A stretch of 64,000 nt of DNA from Hyparrhenia diplandra (taxonomy: Eukaryota; Streptophyta; Magnoliopsida; Poales; Poaceae). Both the position numbers and the translations under genes were made by a program. The stretch is taken from contig JADLZK010004590.1 of NCBI GenBank assembly GCA_015847255.1, forward strand, positions 372,001-436,000. The letters run 5' to 3'. Below are positions 1-10,871 of this stretch, piece by piece. How positions within the stretch are numbered: position 1 is the first letter of the stretch; each line of letters opens with the position of its first letter. Below the pieces are notes generated by a model that saw only the letters and a list, made by a program, of their open reading frames with translations, made no database searches and was not told the origin of the DNA.

Positions 1-1727
1 GCCGCGGCAGCCGCTGCGCGTGCTCGCCGCCATCCTCCTCCTATGCACGCTGGGGGCGCTCTCCGTCTCCGCAGAGGCCAAGGTGCACCACCACACCTGG
101 GACGTGGCCTACCACTACAAGTCCCTCGACTGCGTCCAAAAGCTGGCGGTCACCATAAACGGCGAGTCCCCAGGTCCGACGATCCACGCCACGCAGGGCG
201 ACACCATTGTGGTGACCGTGCACAACAAGCTCGAGACCGAGAACACGGGCATCCACTGGCACGGTATCCGGCAGATCGGCTCGCCGTGGGCCGACGGCAC
301 CGTGGGCGTCACGCAGTGCCCCATCCTCCCCGGCGACACCTTCACCTACAAGTTCGTCGTCGACAGGGCAGGCACCTACTTCTACCACGCTCACTACGGG
401 ATGCAGCGCGTGGCCGGTCTCGACGGCATGATCGTCGTGTCGCCGCCTGACGGCGTCGCCGAGCCCTTCACCTACGACGAGGAGCGCACCGTCCTGCTCA
501 TGGACTGGTGGCACAAGAGCGTGTACGAACAGGCTGTCGGGCTCGCGTCCGACCCGCTCGTCTTCGCCGGCGAGCCACAGTCCCTGCTCATCAACGGCCG
601 GGAGCGTTCGAAAGCCGTTCCCGCCGCCGCGGCGCGCCCCAACAGCAATGGCAGCAGCGCCGGTTGCGGCGTCCCCCGCCCCCCGCAGCGCGCCGCCGCT
701 CTTCACCTGCCGTGCGGGAAGACGCGCCGCCCCGTATCGGCAGCATGACGCCGCTGTCGGCACTCAACTTTGAGATCCGGGGCCACCTCATGACGGTGGT
801 GGAGGCCGACGGCCACTACGTGAGGCCCGTCGTCGTGGATAGCCTCTACATCTACCCGGCGAGTCCTACTCACGTGCTGGTCACGGCCGACCAGGACCCG
901 CCCCGAACTACCGGGCGGCGCCCCACGCCGTGTCCGGAGCGCAACACGACGAGCGCCATGGCCATCCTCGCCTACGCCGGCAACGACCCTTGAGCGCCGC
1001 CGCCGACGCTGCGGCCGGAAGGACCGCCGGGACGACGCGGACGGCCCGGTGGAGCAGAGCAGATCCCCGCCGTCGCGCACCCGGAACACGTGCTGCCCGT
1101 GCCGCCGCGGCCCGACCGTGGCGCTCCTCCTCCTCAACACGCAGAGAACGGATCGGCGGCCACACTAAATGGGCCATCAACGGCGTCTCCCTCGCGTTCC
1201 CGGCGACGCCGTACCTCGTGTCGATGAAGCGCGGCCTGCGGGGCGCCTACGACGCGCGCCCCCCGCCGGAGGCGTGCGACTACGGGAGCTACGACATCGC
1301 GCGGCCGCCGATCCACGAAGCGGGGACGGTGGCGGCCGCTGGTGTACCGGCGGCGCTGGGGTCCGTGGTGGGCGTGGTGCTGCAGAACACGGTGGCGCTC
1401 AACAACAAGAGCGAGACGCACCCGTGGCACCTCCATGGGCACGACTTCTGGGTGCTCGCCTACGGCGACGGCAAGTTCGACCCGGAGAGGGACACGGCCA
1501 AGTTCAACGTGAGGGACCCCGTCATGAAGAACACGGTGGCGCTGCACCCCAAGGGGTGGACGGCGGTGAGGTTCGTGGCGGACAACCCCGGCGTGTGGCT
1601 GTTCCACTGCCACATCGAGGCGCACGTGTACATGGGCATGGCCGTGGTGTTCGAGGAGGGTGTTGACAGGGTCGGCCGCCTGCCCAAGGCCATCATGGGC
1701 TGCGGACGTTCCAGGACCCTGCCTTGA
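1..1727 (+). pseudogene. L-ascorbate oxidase, copy 1 (start cut by window edge, frameshifted)
   Basis: A secreted multicopper oxidase that oxidises ascorbate with O2 in the cell wall. The window begins about four codons inside the signal peptide (a Leu/Ala-rich run, then SVSAEAKVHHH). Copper ligands are visible in order: HWHG and YHAHYG in the N-terminal cupredoxin domain, then HPWHLHGH and HCHIEAHVYMGM (type 1 and trinuclear ligands with the axial Met) in the C-terminal one. The C-terminus ends GCGRSRTLP and stops at 1727. Reading is open from 2 to about 600, then needs several frame changes between about 600 and 1170 (the middle domain reads MTPLSALNFEIRGHLMTVVE near 745-800), and is open again from about 1170 to the stop. 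No intron is evident. The total coding length (~575 codons) fits the family. It is either a recent pseudogene or a real gene damaged by sequence errors. Ascorbate oxidase is preferred over laccase because of the motif spacing and near identity to copy 2. Confidence 0.85.
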
Positions 1728-1774
1728 GAACCAGGCGCCGTCATCACACACGACATTATTCCTTCAATGATATA

Positions 1775-1850
1775 CTCCCTCCATTCCAAATTATAAGTCA
1801 CTTTGGAATGCAATGCATTCTAAAGTGACTTATAATTTGGGATGGGGGAG
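1775..1850. mobile_element. Stowaway-like MITE (76 bp)
   Basis: An almost perfect inverted repeat beginning CTCCCTCCATTCCAAATTAT and ending in its complement (GGGATGGGGGAG), flanked by TA on both sides (1773-1774 and 1851-1852). TIR sequence and TA target choice fit the Tc1/mariner-derived Stowaway group. It sits about 45 bp after the ascorbate oxidase stop. The corresponding spot after copy 2 (21786) lacks it, so it inserted after the gene duplication. Confidence 0.85.
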
Positions 1851-1852
1851 TA

Positions 1853-2209
1853 CTATATATAAATTTTTATTTGTCTACAATTTGTAATAAATATAATTTA
1901 TTTGTTTAAGGGGTGCACACACCATTTTTTTTTTTATTGTAGTTTAGTCAATTTTTATTCAAAATTTTCACATTTATATCTTTAGGCATAAAAACCCCAT
2001 CTTTAAACCCTTTTTCTCACCGACTTGACTCAGCTTGACTTTCTTGATTCAACTGGTTTAAATAATGTACCTCTGCAATCACCGACAAGGGCTAGCTTGT
2101 GAAAACTCAAGTCAGTTTCACACCATAATCATAACTGCACAAACCAATTATAAAAATGTCAGCAACTAACTCCTTATTAACTTTATAATCAGAGATTTAA
2201 AACTGTAGT
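1853..2209. repeat. 3' flank shared by the two ascorbate oxidase copies (unit 1)
   Basis: AT-rich non-coding sequence that aligns with 24482-25175 (shared stretches include the segment on gggtgcacacaccat, the ctttaaacc region and the ctctgcaatcaccgacaagg region). It proves that the duplication included downstream DNA. No gene is seen in it. Confidence 0.75.
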
Positions 2210-3536
2210 TCACTTTGGTTTTCTAGATCCATTTCTATTGTTATGAATCTACTAGCAAAACATGTGCATGCGTTGCACCGGGACATACGTGCTAATAGCA
2301 AACATGTCCGACACTCTGCTAAACTAAAAAAACATAAATTTAATCTAGCACGCACATTATTTTTATAATTTTTATGTAATTGTCATGGATTGGAATTAGT
2401 TGCCTGTGCATTGCAACGGGCGATATAAACTATCAAAAGTTTATCATAAACGGTGACGAGGAGAAGCATATATGATAAACTGAAGTTGCTACTTATCAAT
2501 TCGCTATAAACTTATTTGTTTACCATACCAAGTTAATTATATAGAAACAGGGGTCAATCGCGCGCGCTCATATTATGGCTTTCCGTGGCGCTCATACGTA
2601 GTCATCTGGTTATTGCTTCAACGGCATATGCTAAATCAAAAGCTCGCTTTGAGTCTGAGTTGACCGAGCTGAACTTGGTCAGCTTATGATTATTCTAGTT
2701 TATTTAGATATTTTTCTGAAAATTTTCTGGGATCTCTAAGCTTACCTTTTAATCCACTGTGTACATTCTCAAGTGTGCATTAGCAGTTTATCCAGTGCAC
2801 AGGCGAATTGCTGCTTGTCTGTCGTCCTTACTTCCTATCCACACGTTCACATCCATCCGACCAAAAGAGAGGAATGGGGAGGGAAGAGAGAGGGAGAAGG
2901 AATGGAGAGAGTACAAGACGCATGGGCGTTGGCGGGGCGGCGATGTCTCTGGGTAGCAGCAGGGAAGGGAGGGCGGAGCAGGAGAAGGAGCTGGAGTGCG
3001 GTCGTGGCCTCGGCTCCGGCGGCCTGGCGGTTGGTGGCGCGGAGAGGGCGAGCTGGCGGCAGGTGAGCGAGCGCGGCGGCCACGTCAAGCTTCGGACATG
3101 GCGAGGGTGTTCCGTTGGTGGGCTTCGGTAGCGGCTCCGTTGCTAGACGGACGGACGGACGGACGACGGAAGGCTGGACGCCTGAAATTTGTTTGCAGGT
3201 GCCCTGTATAGCCAAGCACACCTGGTTGGGGCTGTTGGCACGGGAATGATTGTTGATTTTTTTTTCCGATTTCCTCTTGTTGATTTCATTTTATAAGCCA
3301 TTGTCTTTGTTGAGTCCATCATGGATACGAAAAGAGTCTCTTTTCTTTGCTCGTGTTCCGTCTGGACACAAGGCTGGACGACGGGCGGACAAATTTTTGT
3401 GACGGGCGGACAGAAATTGTTGTGGCAGATTGGCAGAAATTTTCATGTTTTACATAGTGTATAACTAGGTGCACAACAAAATCAATATATCTAGAAAGTC
3501 AAAATGAACTACAATTTGAAACGGAGAGGAGTAGAT
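2210..3536. mobile_element. Block present only in unit 1, with Helitron-like ends
   Basis: About 1.33 kb with no counterpart in unit 2, where the flank passes directly from the part matching 2205 to the part matching 3537. Two degenerate Helitron-type 3' ends are visible in minus orientation: CTAG at 2252 followed by GTGCATGCGTTGCACCGGG, and TTAG at 2396 followed by CTGTGCATTGCAACGGG. The rest (2760-3220) is purine-rich, then GC-rich with short open frames that I consider chance. No 5' terminus could be fixed. Confidence 0.35.
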
Positions 3537-3620
3537 GCTTAAGGTCCTCAAACGTCACAAAAATCAAGTATTTAACTCCAGCAATGTAATAAATAGTGAG
3601 CTATGGACATATAGCGCTAT
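3537..3620. repeat. Continuation of duplicated flank
   Basis: The segment beginning ttaaggtcctcaaacgtcac matches 25187 onward, marking the far side of the insertion in unit 1. Similarity fades after about 80 bp. Confidence 0.6.
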
Positions 3621-4201
3621 TGCTATCTTGAAGCTACAAGTTAGCCATAGGTTGAAATAGCATGTCGGCTGATCGGCGTTCACCATGTCGGTGAGAACAT
3701 GGTCGGTGAGGGTGTACTTGCCTAAGATGACGAGGAACACTTGTACTGCCTTCATTAATGGTGGCGGACATTTTGGATTAATGGTGGCGGTTTTTGTAAC
3801 CGCCACCGAGCTAGGGTCACAGTTAATCATCTAATTAACCGTTGTGGTTTTCGGACCATAAAAAACCTCCATGTTAAATATTAATCGTCGCCACGATTAA
3901 TCGAAAAAAGAAAGTAAAAAATAAAAAAAAAGAAAGAAAAACAAACCAAACCTAACCCTAACGGGCCGCGATGGCCAAACCTAACCCTAATGGGCCGCCG
4001 CTGCCGTTGGTCGCTCGACGCGCTTGGCTGTGCCGGCAATCCATGGCGCCGCCATCGTGGGACGAGTCGCGGGTCGCTCGCAGACGCGCGTGCCGCCGTG
4101 GGACGAGCCGCTGGGTCGCTTTGTACGCGTGCCACCGTGGAGGAGAGTGGCCGGACTCGCGCCGCCGACCGCCTTGACGACGCCCTCGCTGGAATTGAGT
4201 C
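3621..4201. other. Non-coding segment, unclassified
   Basis: AT-rich to 3980, with repeated short motifs of the type ggtggcgg/taaccgcc that resemble subterminal repeats of a DNA transposon, then GC-rich. No terminal repeats or target duplication could be found, and no believable gene. Confidence 0.3.
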
Positions 4202-4435
4202 GGGGGAGGTCGCCCTCGCCAGAATCAAGGGGAGGTCGCCCTTGCCGGAACCGCATCGGGGAGGTCGCCCTCGCCAGATCCGCCACGCGAGGAGGTCATC
4301 CTCGTTGGAACCTCATCGATGGAGGCCGCCCTCGCCGGATCCGCCGCGGGCGAGGCCATCCTTGCCGGATCCGCTGCGGGGCAGATCGCCCTTGCCGGAT
4401 CCGCCGCGGGCGAGGCCATCCTGCCGCAACAACTA
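4202..4435. repeat. Imperfect ~30-bp GC-rich tandem repeats
   Basis: About eight degenerate copies of a unit resembling gaggtcgcccttgccggatc. Open frames across it in several registers follow from the repeat and are not evidence for a gene. Confidence 0.7.
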
Positions 4436-4830
4436 GGGTGGTGGCAAGGGGGCACGTGCCCAGGTTCAGCCGGCTAGGTGGCAGCCGGGAAAGTCGAGCT
4501 CAACCATCCTCGGCAGCGAATGGTTGTCCGTTATGGAGGGTATATTGTAACAACCTCAGATAATGTAGTCTCTATCCTGGATGTGGAGACACAAACTTGC
4601 GTGAGGAGATCTGAGGTTCGTAAGTGAATGAGGTGAAGTCTAGTTCAGTTTGGTAACTTGAATATGTTTGCAAGCCACACCTTGCTAAGTAGTCAGCACT
4701 CACCACTCATTTCTATATTAATCACTATAGTTCGTTCCCCTGTTATTGAGAAGTGATAACTTAAAAACAGTAGTCTGATTTCTTGGAAATGCAGAGCCAC
4801 ACGCCCACACTAAGGACGTTGATTCTGTGT
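4436..4830. other. Intergenic, nothing recognised
   Basis: Unique-looking AT-rich DNA up to the poly(A) insertion at 4831. No gene, repeat or promoter signal stands out. Confidence 0.4.
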
Positions 4831-4862
4831 TTACTCAAAAAAAAAAAAAAAAAAAAAAAAAA
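4831..4862 (+). mobile_element. Minimal poly(A) retroposon, 32 bp, with 19-bp target duplication
   Basis: The insert is ttactc followed by about 26 A. The 19 bases AAGGACGTTGATTCTGTGT occur immediately before (4812-4830) and again directly after (4863-4881). A poly(A) run between long direct repeats is the signature of target-primed reverse transcription (LINE machinery). The insert keeps only six bases of its template besides the tail. Confidence 0.75.
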
Positions 4863-5267
4863 AAGGACGTTGATTCTGTGTGCTGAGATCCCACTGACGA
4901 ATATGTGGTGTTTGTTAGTGAAGACACGGTGAAGGTGTGATATTTGAATGATGAGAGCTTTGTGAATGCGCTTAACTGCGGCGGCACAAATTTCACTAAT
5001 GTAATTTCCATCCTACATATCCCCTAGGAATGAATAAGGGAGGGGGTTTTGAGGACCTTATCAAATTCGAGGGTGAGTAGGAGCATGTTTTGATTCCTCA
5101 AGCAAGGACACTGGCACCTTGCTGAGTTGCACTTACCTTGCTGCATTTATTTAATCAAGGCCGTTACTCGAGTTGTGTTTGGCTGACTGGATCAGGCCAG
5201 TCGTGGAGTCCAAGCACGAGGTTTCCATCGGCATGTGTACAAGTACGGTCAACGATCGATCGAGACT

Positions 5268-5298
5268 CCTGTCAAAAAAAAAAAAAAAAAAAAAAAAA
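5268..5298 (+). mobile_element. Second minimal poly(A) retroposon, 31 bp, with 17-bp target duplication
   Basis: The insert is cctgtc followed by about 25 A, between direct repeats AACGATCGATCGAGACT at 5251-5267 and 5299-5315. Same architecture as the insert at 4831, with different template bases and target. Confidence 0.75.
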
Positions 5299-5647
5299 AA
5301 CGATCGATCGAGACTTCGCTTGGTGCCGTGCACCGAGCACGAGCACGAGCACGAGCTAGCTTTTAATTGGTAGCTGCTCCGTATTACGACACGCTCCAAT
5401 GATTGAATACTTGTTCTTTATTGACTGTATGTGCTGTGAGTGTATACACTAATCAAATTGGACCGGGTGTTCATTGTTGCTTGCTTGGACACGGTCCCTG
5501 TTGACACGCATCACGCTCCATTTTTTTGATTCGTTCGCGAGAGAGCATAACCAACTTTTCCCCGCGTCGTGTGTTTATTTGAAATGGTAGACTTGAACCA
5601 TTTGCCAACATGCATGCACCCGACCGGTTCGCTCGGACTACGACACG

Positions 5648-5796
5648 TATAAAAGGCATGGCAGCACCCGGTCTCAACACAGACACACAAGCAATATCAC
5701 CTAGCTACATTACGTAGCTTCTTCGTCGAGTTCGTCAATCGTTCTCGATCTCGATCAGTTTCTCACGAGTCACGACCGACGACGACGATCCACACA
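5648..5796 (+). promoter_or_regulatory. Core promoter and 5' leader of ascorbate oxidase copy 2
   Basis: A TATA box (TATAAAAG, 5648-5655) lies about 140 bp upstream of the start codon. A CT-, A- and C-rich leader (about 5680-5796) leads to the ATG in the context cacacaATGcc. The transcription start near 5680 is inferred from TATA spacing only. Confidence 0.6.
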
Positions 5797-6376
5797 ATGC
5801 CACCGTCGCGGCGGCCGCTGCGCCCCGCCGTCCTCCTCCTGTGCACGCTGGCGGCGCTCTCCATCTCCGCGGAGGCCAAGGTGCACCACCACACCTGGGA
5901 CATCGAGTACCAGTACAAGTCCCTCGACTACGTCCAAAAGCTGGCGGTGACCATCAACGGCGAGTCCCCGGGTCCGACGATCCACGCCACGCAGGGCGAC
6001 ACCATTGTGGTAACCGTGCACAACAAGCTCGAGACCGAGAACACGGGCATCCATTGGCACGGTATCAGGCAGATCGGCTCGCCGTGGGCTGACGGCACCG
6101 TGGGCGTCACGCAGTGCCCCATCCTCCCCGGCGACACCTTCACCTACAAGTTCGTCGTCGACAGGCCAGGCACCTACTTCTACCACGCCCACTACGGGAT
6201 GCAGCGCGTGGCCGGCCTCGACGGCATGATCGTCGTGTCGCCACCCGACGGCGTCGCCGAGCCCTTCACCTACGACGAGGAGCGCACCGTCCTGCTCATG
6301 GATTGGTGGCACAAGAGCGTGTACGAACAGGCCGTCGGGCTCGCGTCCGACCCGCTTCGTCTTCGTCGGTGAGCCA
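5797..6376 (+). pseudogene. L-ascorbate oxidase copy 2, 5' part (split by copia element)
   Basis: Starts at ATG 5797 with a signal peptide (MPPSRRPLRPAVLLLCTL, then cleavage near SAEA) and runs through the first cupredoxin domain (HWHG, YHAHYG) to about residue 187, nearly identical to copy 1. A one-base difference near 6355 shifts the frame just before the break. Coding sequence stops at the target site agcca (6372-6376), where a retrotransposon begins, and the gene resumes at 20587. A transcript could not make a normal enzyme unless 14.2 kb were removed precisely. The promoter is intact, so a truncated secreted N-terminal domain could in principle be expressed. Confidence 0.88.
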
Positions 6377-6898
6377 TGTTAGGATAAAGCGGATCACAAG
6401 CATGGCATCTAGACGGGTAACAAAGATAGAAACACCAAGAACCACCCTAGGAACGCTAGCAGCTAATCGATCTACTAGAAACGGAAGAACAGAGGGGATG
6501 TGGGGTGAGTTACCGACCATCGGAGGACTTGGCGAGGACGGGCGGAGCTGGATCCGGCAGCGGCGATGGCGGCGGTGTTGGAGTCCCCATCGGTCTTCTC
6601 TACGCTAGGCAGCGACGGTCGGTGGAGTGGAGGTCGGTGCAGTGGACGAACGACGGCGACGTGGAGGCACTTCCGTCACTTGCTGCGCACCCTCGTAGAT
6701 CGGATTAGGGTTTGTAGGTGGGGTGAGTGGCGGCTGTAGCAACTTCGTGAGCAGTGCCCCGGCCCCCACCTCTCTTTTTATATTGCGCAGTGTGACGGGG
6801 GCCCTCCAACCATAGATGGGTTGGGCGCCCCGATCGGGCGAGGTCAAGGCCCGAAGTTGGTCCGGTGGGCCCAACTCGGGATTGAGATCATTCTAACA
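6377..6898 (-). repeat. 3' LTR of the copia element
   Basis: Begins TGTTAGGATAAAGCGG and ends GATCATTCTAACA on the plus strand. It matches 20061-20581 throughout, with a noticeable excess of one-base gains and losses over substitutions. Confidence 0.88.
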
Positions 6899-7379
6899 TT
6901 CTCCCCTTGATCTCATCTCACACTTTAACTTTTATACCTTCACTTTGAATTTTCACTTTGAACTTTTACTTTACTTATTCCATCTTAGATTTGTGCATAG
7001 AACATGCTCAATCGTCACGGTCCTTTGCCGATAGATTTTACAGTTACAATACACATCTCTCGGGTCCAAACAAATAAAACTTTAACTTTGGGCCCTTTAT
7101 AATTGTCCAGAATCATAGGCTTTCCGTTAACCCCATGCCGGCTACGTGTTCCTTAAACATGTTGGGTGGTAAGCCTTTTGTGAGCGGATCCGCAAGCATT
7201 TTTCGGTGCTTATGTGCTCAAGATTTATAACTTGATCCCGGATTTTCTCCTTCACAACATAGTATTTATGTCAATGTGTTTGGTAGCACCACTTGACCTA
7301 TTGTTGTGAGCATACTCTATTGCTGGATTATTATCACAAAGATAATGTCATTGGTCCATGGATGTCGCCGACCACTTTC

Positions 7380-7925
7380 AAACCGGGTAAGAATTTCTTT
7401 AGCCAATTCACTGCGCCTGTCGCCTCATAACAAGCTACAAACTCAGCATACATAGTAGAGTTTGTAGTAATCTTTGTTTAGAGCTTTTCCACGATATTGC
7501 TCGCTTTGCGAGAGTAAATATGTATCCGGATGTAGACTTTCTATCATCTCCCGCATAATCGAGTCCGAATATCCCAAAATCTTTAGGGAGTCGATCTTAC
7601 GTATGTTAGCATGAGGCCTTTTGTTCCTTGCAAATACCGTAAGACTTTCTTTACTAATCCTCAGTGTGCAACACCTGGATTACTTTGAAATCTACCAAGC
7701 AACCCGGTTACAAAAGCCAAGTCGTGGCGCGTGCATACTTGAGCATACTTTGTAAGCTTCCGACAGCTGAAGCATATGGAATCCCTTTCATTTGGTTGAG
7801 CTCATACTCGTTTCCGGGACACTGAAAATCCACATATTTCTCGCCCTTGACTATGGGTGCAGGTGAAGGTCTACTTTTATGCATATTGAATCTCTCTAAG
7901 ACCTTTTCAATATATGCCTTTTGAG
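7380..7925 (-). pseudogene. copia RNase H region, decayed
   Basis: Minus-strand translation in several frames gives the typical stretch after copia RT (for example KAYIEKVLERFNMHKSRPS near 7900, then YASAVGSLKYA-like text near 7760). Multiple frame breaks are present. It lies between the RT fragment and the 3' LTR, as expected. Confidence 0.6.
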
Positions 7926-7931
7926 ATAGTC

Positions 7932-8325
7932 CTAAAACCCCCTCTTTTTCCTATCTCGGTGAATTTCTATGCCCAAAACAAAAGAAGCTTCACCAAGATC
8001 TTTCATGTCAAACTTTGAGGACAAAAACCTTTTTGTTTCTCGTAGTAGATTCATATCACTACTTGCAAGTAGAATATCATCCACATACAGGATTAGGAAA
8101 AATATATTTCCCATTTTAAAACTTTACATAGACACAGTTGTCCTCGACATTTGCTTTAAACCCAAAATTCTTTATAGTTTTGTCAAACTTCAAGTTCCAC
8201 TGTCTTGAAGCCTGCTTTAAGCCATAAATTGATTTCTTTTTAGGCGACATCCCATCTTTTTCTTTTCCTTCCACGATAAAAACCCTTAGGCTGTGCCATG
8301 TAGACATTTTCCTCCAAATCGCCAT
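7932..8325 (-). pseudogene. copia reverse transcriptase fragment
   Basis: Minus-strand frames contain KSIYGLKQASRQWN (8240s) and, in a second frame, LILYVDDILLASSDMNLL with the catalytic YVDD, followed by FDMKDLGEASFVLGIEIHRD. These are hallmark copia RT blocks. A frame break separates the two parts near 8115. The remaining upstream RT lies at 8326-8716, with no long open frame. Confidence 0.85.
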
Positions 8326-8721
8326 TTAGGAATGCCGTCTTTACATCCATCCGATGTAACTCTAAGTCAAAATGTGCCACCAATGCCATTATTATTCGAA
8401 AGAATCTTTACATGAGACCGAGAAAAAGTCTCGGTGTAATCAATTCCCTCTCTTTGCGTAAAGCCTTTAGCCACGAGTCGCGCTTTATATCTTTCTATTT
8501 TCCCTTGGGAGTCACGTTTTATTTTGTAGACCCATTTCTGACCCTCTTAATTTGGCTCCTTTAGGAATATCCGCTAGGTCCCAAACATCATTGGAACTCA
8601 TAGACTGCATTTCTTCTTTCATTTCTTTTCTTTCATGGCTTCTTCATATGAGGCGGGTTCACCTTCCATATGAAACTCTTCAATATTATAAACTTCATAG
8701 TCATTAGGTATAGCTGACCTT

Positions 8722-10473
8722 TGTTGACACCTGTTATCATATAAAATTATTAATCAAATGAACATGAGAAAGGGGTATAAATCATAATAACAACCTAGAA
8801 TAGGGTGTCACTAACATATTTCCACCAGTTTTGGTAAAGTTGTGAATTGCGGGGACTAAACAGAAAACACCAGAATCACGCGCGAGCCGCATGCGACTAC
8901 GCGACGTAATGCAATCCAACTCCGAGAGAAGACCCTAGAAGGCACCGGACTAATCCCGACGTGAACGAGACTTAGCATCCAAGAAACCATCATCTAGAAG
9001 ACTCAGAAGACACGACGCATTGCGGGACCCGAGGGTGGGCCACACCCGGGCCGACCGCCCAATAATGGGGCCGATCGGCCTCCCGTCCGCCACGCCGGCC
9101 CCGCCTCCGGAAGCTTCCTCAACCGACTCTAAGACGCAATCTAATCCACCCGTTTAATGTCGGTTTGATCCGAGGGTGTCGGTAGGATCCCCGAGATGTA
9201 TCTAGGTCAAACCCTGGCACCTCCTCCGGACTATATAAGGAGACCCCTAGACCCCCCTTTCAAATCATCAATCTAGTTCATAAGTTCATCATCAAGTTCA
9301 GCACTTCAAGATCCAAGTCATCAATCCCACGCTCTAGAAACACCGCTTTAGGAAGAGTAGCAATCAAGATTAGATCTAGTAGGAAGGGAGAAATCCGCCT
9401 CGATCGTCTGAGGCCGGCTCAAGATCAGGGCCTCGTTCTTGTAAGTTCTTCATTGTAAGTAGTCTTCAAGTTCCGCATTAACGTTCTTAATATGAATATC
9501 TTGATCATGTTTATATTCGAGATTATTTGTTCTAGTATTTACTTTGATTACACGTTTAGCATAGTTGGATTACTATTATGTTCATGCATGGATTCGTATA
9601 GCGCTCATCCATTAATATTACGGGTGAGTGGTAGAGACGATGTAATCATGGTGATTAGATCTTATTTACCTGCGTTTGCACCCTATGTGCCGGGTCGTGT
9701 GGTAGATCGTGGTGGTGACAAAGACATCATTGAGTCCTTTGCAATCCATCCCCCGTATGTAGCCTAGCGGATGATATTATTCGGGTTGTTCTAAGTTTCG
9801 CCTTAGTCTTCACGGATTACGTCCTCATGTGTGGATTTAATTAGTCTTTCTTCGATGATTGTTAGATGTATTGCACTAATCGGGTAGATCCTAACTTATA
9901 GTTTAGAGTTACATATTGGAGTTTCTAATGCTAGCTAGCCTATGAATTGCTATCATCCATTGTTTGACACTTTCCATGTTGCACACCTGGATATGACTTG
10001 GTTGAATCTATTTATTAGAACCTTTATCATTATCTTTATTATGAACTTTGATCCCCGTTTAAGTAATTGATAAACTTAATACTTAAGCTTTGCTTACGAG
10101 AGATGATTAATGCATAGTTAATTCATGATAGTAGACTTCTTTCCCTGTGGTAGAATATAAATTCAACACCTGGTTCTTACTCCTGGTTAAAATGCTACAA
10201 TGGTATATTCATATCTCGTGCACTTGCGGATACCCAGTTATAATTATTTATTTACTTATTAAGAAGTTTATCAAGGCATAGTATGAATATTTTATTCTTT
10301 GCATATTAGTAGTTTAACTATAGGGATGACAACCTTTTCGGATATGCTATGAACCGCATTGAATTATTTTCTTTTAGTTTTATCTCGGAAGCAACATCGA
10401 TATTCATTTTTGACGCCATTGCTAGTGATAGGTTTATATCTGTTTCTAGTTAGTGACGTTAGAAATACCAACA
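8722..10473 (+). repeat. 5' LTR of the Athila-like element
   Basis: 1752 bp. Contains a promoter-like segment with ggactatataaggag near 9230-9245, followed by the likely R region. Matches 15290-17037, with scattered one- to three-base indels and few substitutions. Confidence 0.9.
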
Positions 10474-10505
10474 AGCATTTTTTGCGCCGTTCTTGCGGGG
10501 AAAGA
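10474..10505 (+). promoter_or_regulatory. Primer binding site region of the Athila-like element
   Basis: Just inside the 5' LTR the sequence tttttgcgccgttcttgcgg resembles the TTGGCGCCGTTGCCGGGG primer binding site common in Athila-type elements. It is degenerate, so priming efficiency is uncertain. Confidence 0.5.
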
Positions 10506-10871
10506 AAGTCTTTAGCCCAAGAAAATATAAATATAGGAATAACTTGCATGCATCTCTCTCACGCATTGTAAAGTACTAAATTTATCATTTATTGTAAAAA
10601 CAGGTTTACCCTTGTTCTTTCCACTTTTGTCTATTTGAAATGCGGGGTAATGTATGAATAGGAATCTTCCCGAAAAACGTTTCGATCCGATCCGAAAAAC
10701 TCTTGAAGCAGGCAAGATCCAAGTTGAAGTCTCGACCCAAGATCGCTGCCTCGGAAGACTCCTCCACGTGCGGCGGCTTAACACCCGTGTTCAAGTAATG
10801 GCGAACAAGACCCTCCGCTGAGTACTACGCACCGACTCCGGCCAATATCCCGACTTGGGCCGGCGGTCGAT

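Noticed and set aside
41..763. Long minus-strand frame opposite ascorbate oxidase
   Set aside because: Antisense shadow of a GC-rich gene. The plus strand has the copper ligands and the paralog.
3621..3900. CACTA transposon end suggested by subterminal-like repeats
   Set aside because: No CACTA terminal motif and no 3-bp target duplication found.
3945..3992. Telomere-like phrase aaacctaaccctaa, twice
   Set aside because: Only two short copies separated by other sequence, not a run of the plant telomere repeat.
5797..6375. A self-contained short ascorbate-oxidase-like gene of 191 codons
   Set aside because: The end coincides with a retrotransposon target site and the remainder of the gene lies at 20587-21739, so it is half of a split gene.
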